Positions 63,871-64,000 of a stretch of 64,000 bases of DNA are shown here, piece by piece. The notes beneath the pieces are model-generated. The model was given only the letters and a program-made list of their open reading frames with translations, was not told the DNA's origin and made no database searches. Within the stretch, counting starts at the first letter, position 1. Every line of letters starts with the position of its first letter. This stretch comes from Microplitis mediator (taxonomy: Eukaryota > Arthropoda > Insecta > Hymenoptera > Braconidae). Position numbers and translations under genes: made by a program. The stretch is from NCBI RefSeq assembly GCF_029852145.1, contig NC_079973.1:9444385-9508384 (forward strand). Direction: 5' to 3'.

Positions 63871-64000
63871 ACAAACATGTGTACTTTATTACTGTACAAA
63901 CATTCTGACAATGTGGTTAAACAGGTGTCTCTTTATCTTGCTAAACAAGAATTCATTTGTCTCACAATCATTAAGGAAACTTGATATAAAAAACGTTGTG

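Overview
This window looks like an AT-rich animal genome, probably an insect and possibly a parasitoid wasp. The organism guess is inference: it rests on base composition, large introns crowded with small DNA transposons, and the protein encoded. I see no bacterial or viral gene organisation, rRNA, intact tRNA or CRISPR array. Nearly all short open frames here are chance frames in AT-rich non-coding DNA or lie inside repeats.

I can support one gene. It is a Rap1 GTPase-activating protein (RapGAP1/Rap1GAP family) on the minus strand, read right to left and running off the left edge. Three exons are well supported: 32781-32874, the GoLoco exon 31792-31884, and 8410-8721, which carries the GYWVDGT and YRRFFVGR motifs that lead into the Rap-GAP catalytic domain. 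A fourth block, 48729-48838, is a likely first coding exon. It starts with ATG, is richer in G+C than its surroundings, and ends on the split codon that 32874 needs. A fifth block, 22780-22893, looks like an alternative first coding exon inside the intron after the GoLoco exon. It ends in the same phase as the GoLoco exon, so the locus could make a long form with GoLoco and a short form without it. The catalytic exons lie beyond the left edge.

The rest is intronic and upstream DNA filled with short non-autonomous DNA transposons, several nested in others. The clearest are: a hAT-type element with an exact 8-bp target duplication (29268-29592); a TA-flanked foldback element (4307-4451); a TTAA-flanked element inside a larger tRNA-motif element (21918-22396 in 21323-22634); a 546-bp foldback inside a dispersed repeat (26182-26727); and a 2.6-kb element with CACTGCAAATCC termini (51084-53715) that splits a small element whose relatives lie at 6112-6380 and 59952-60180. 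A dispersed repeat of roughly 450-570 bp (called repeat A here) occurs about nine times. Several unrelated families share termini beginning TACACGGA or TACACAGA.

I found no convincing undescribed molecular system. The observations most worth following are the alternative N-termini of the RapGAP gene, the large element at 51084-53715, and a G+C-richer island of unknown origin at 15960-16350. All coordinates were read by eye; element ends may be off by a few bases.
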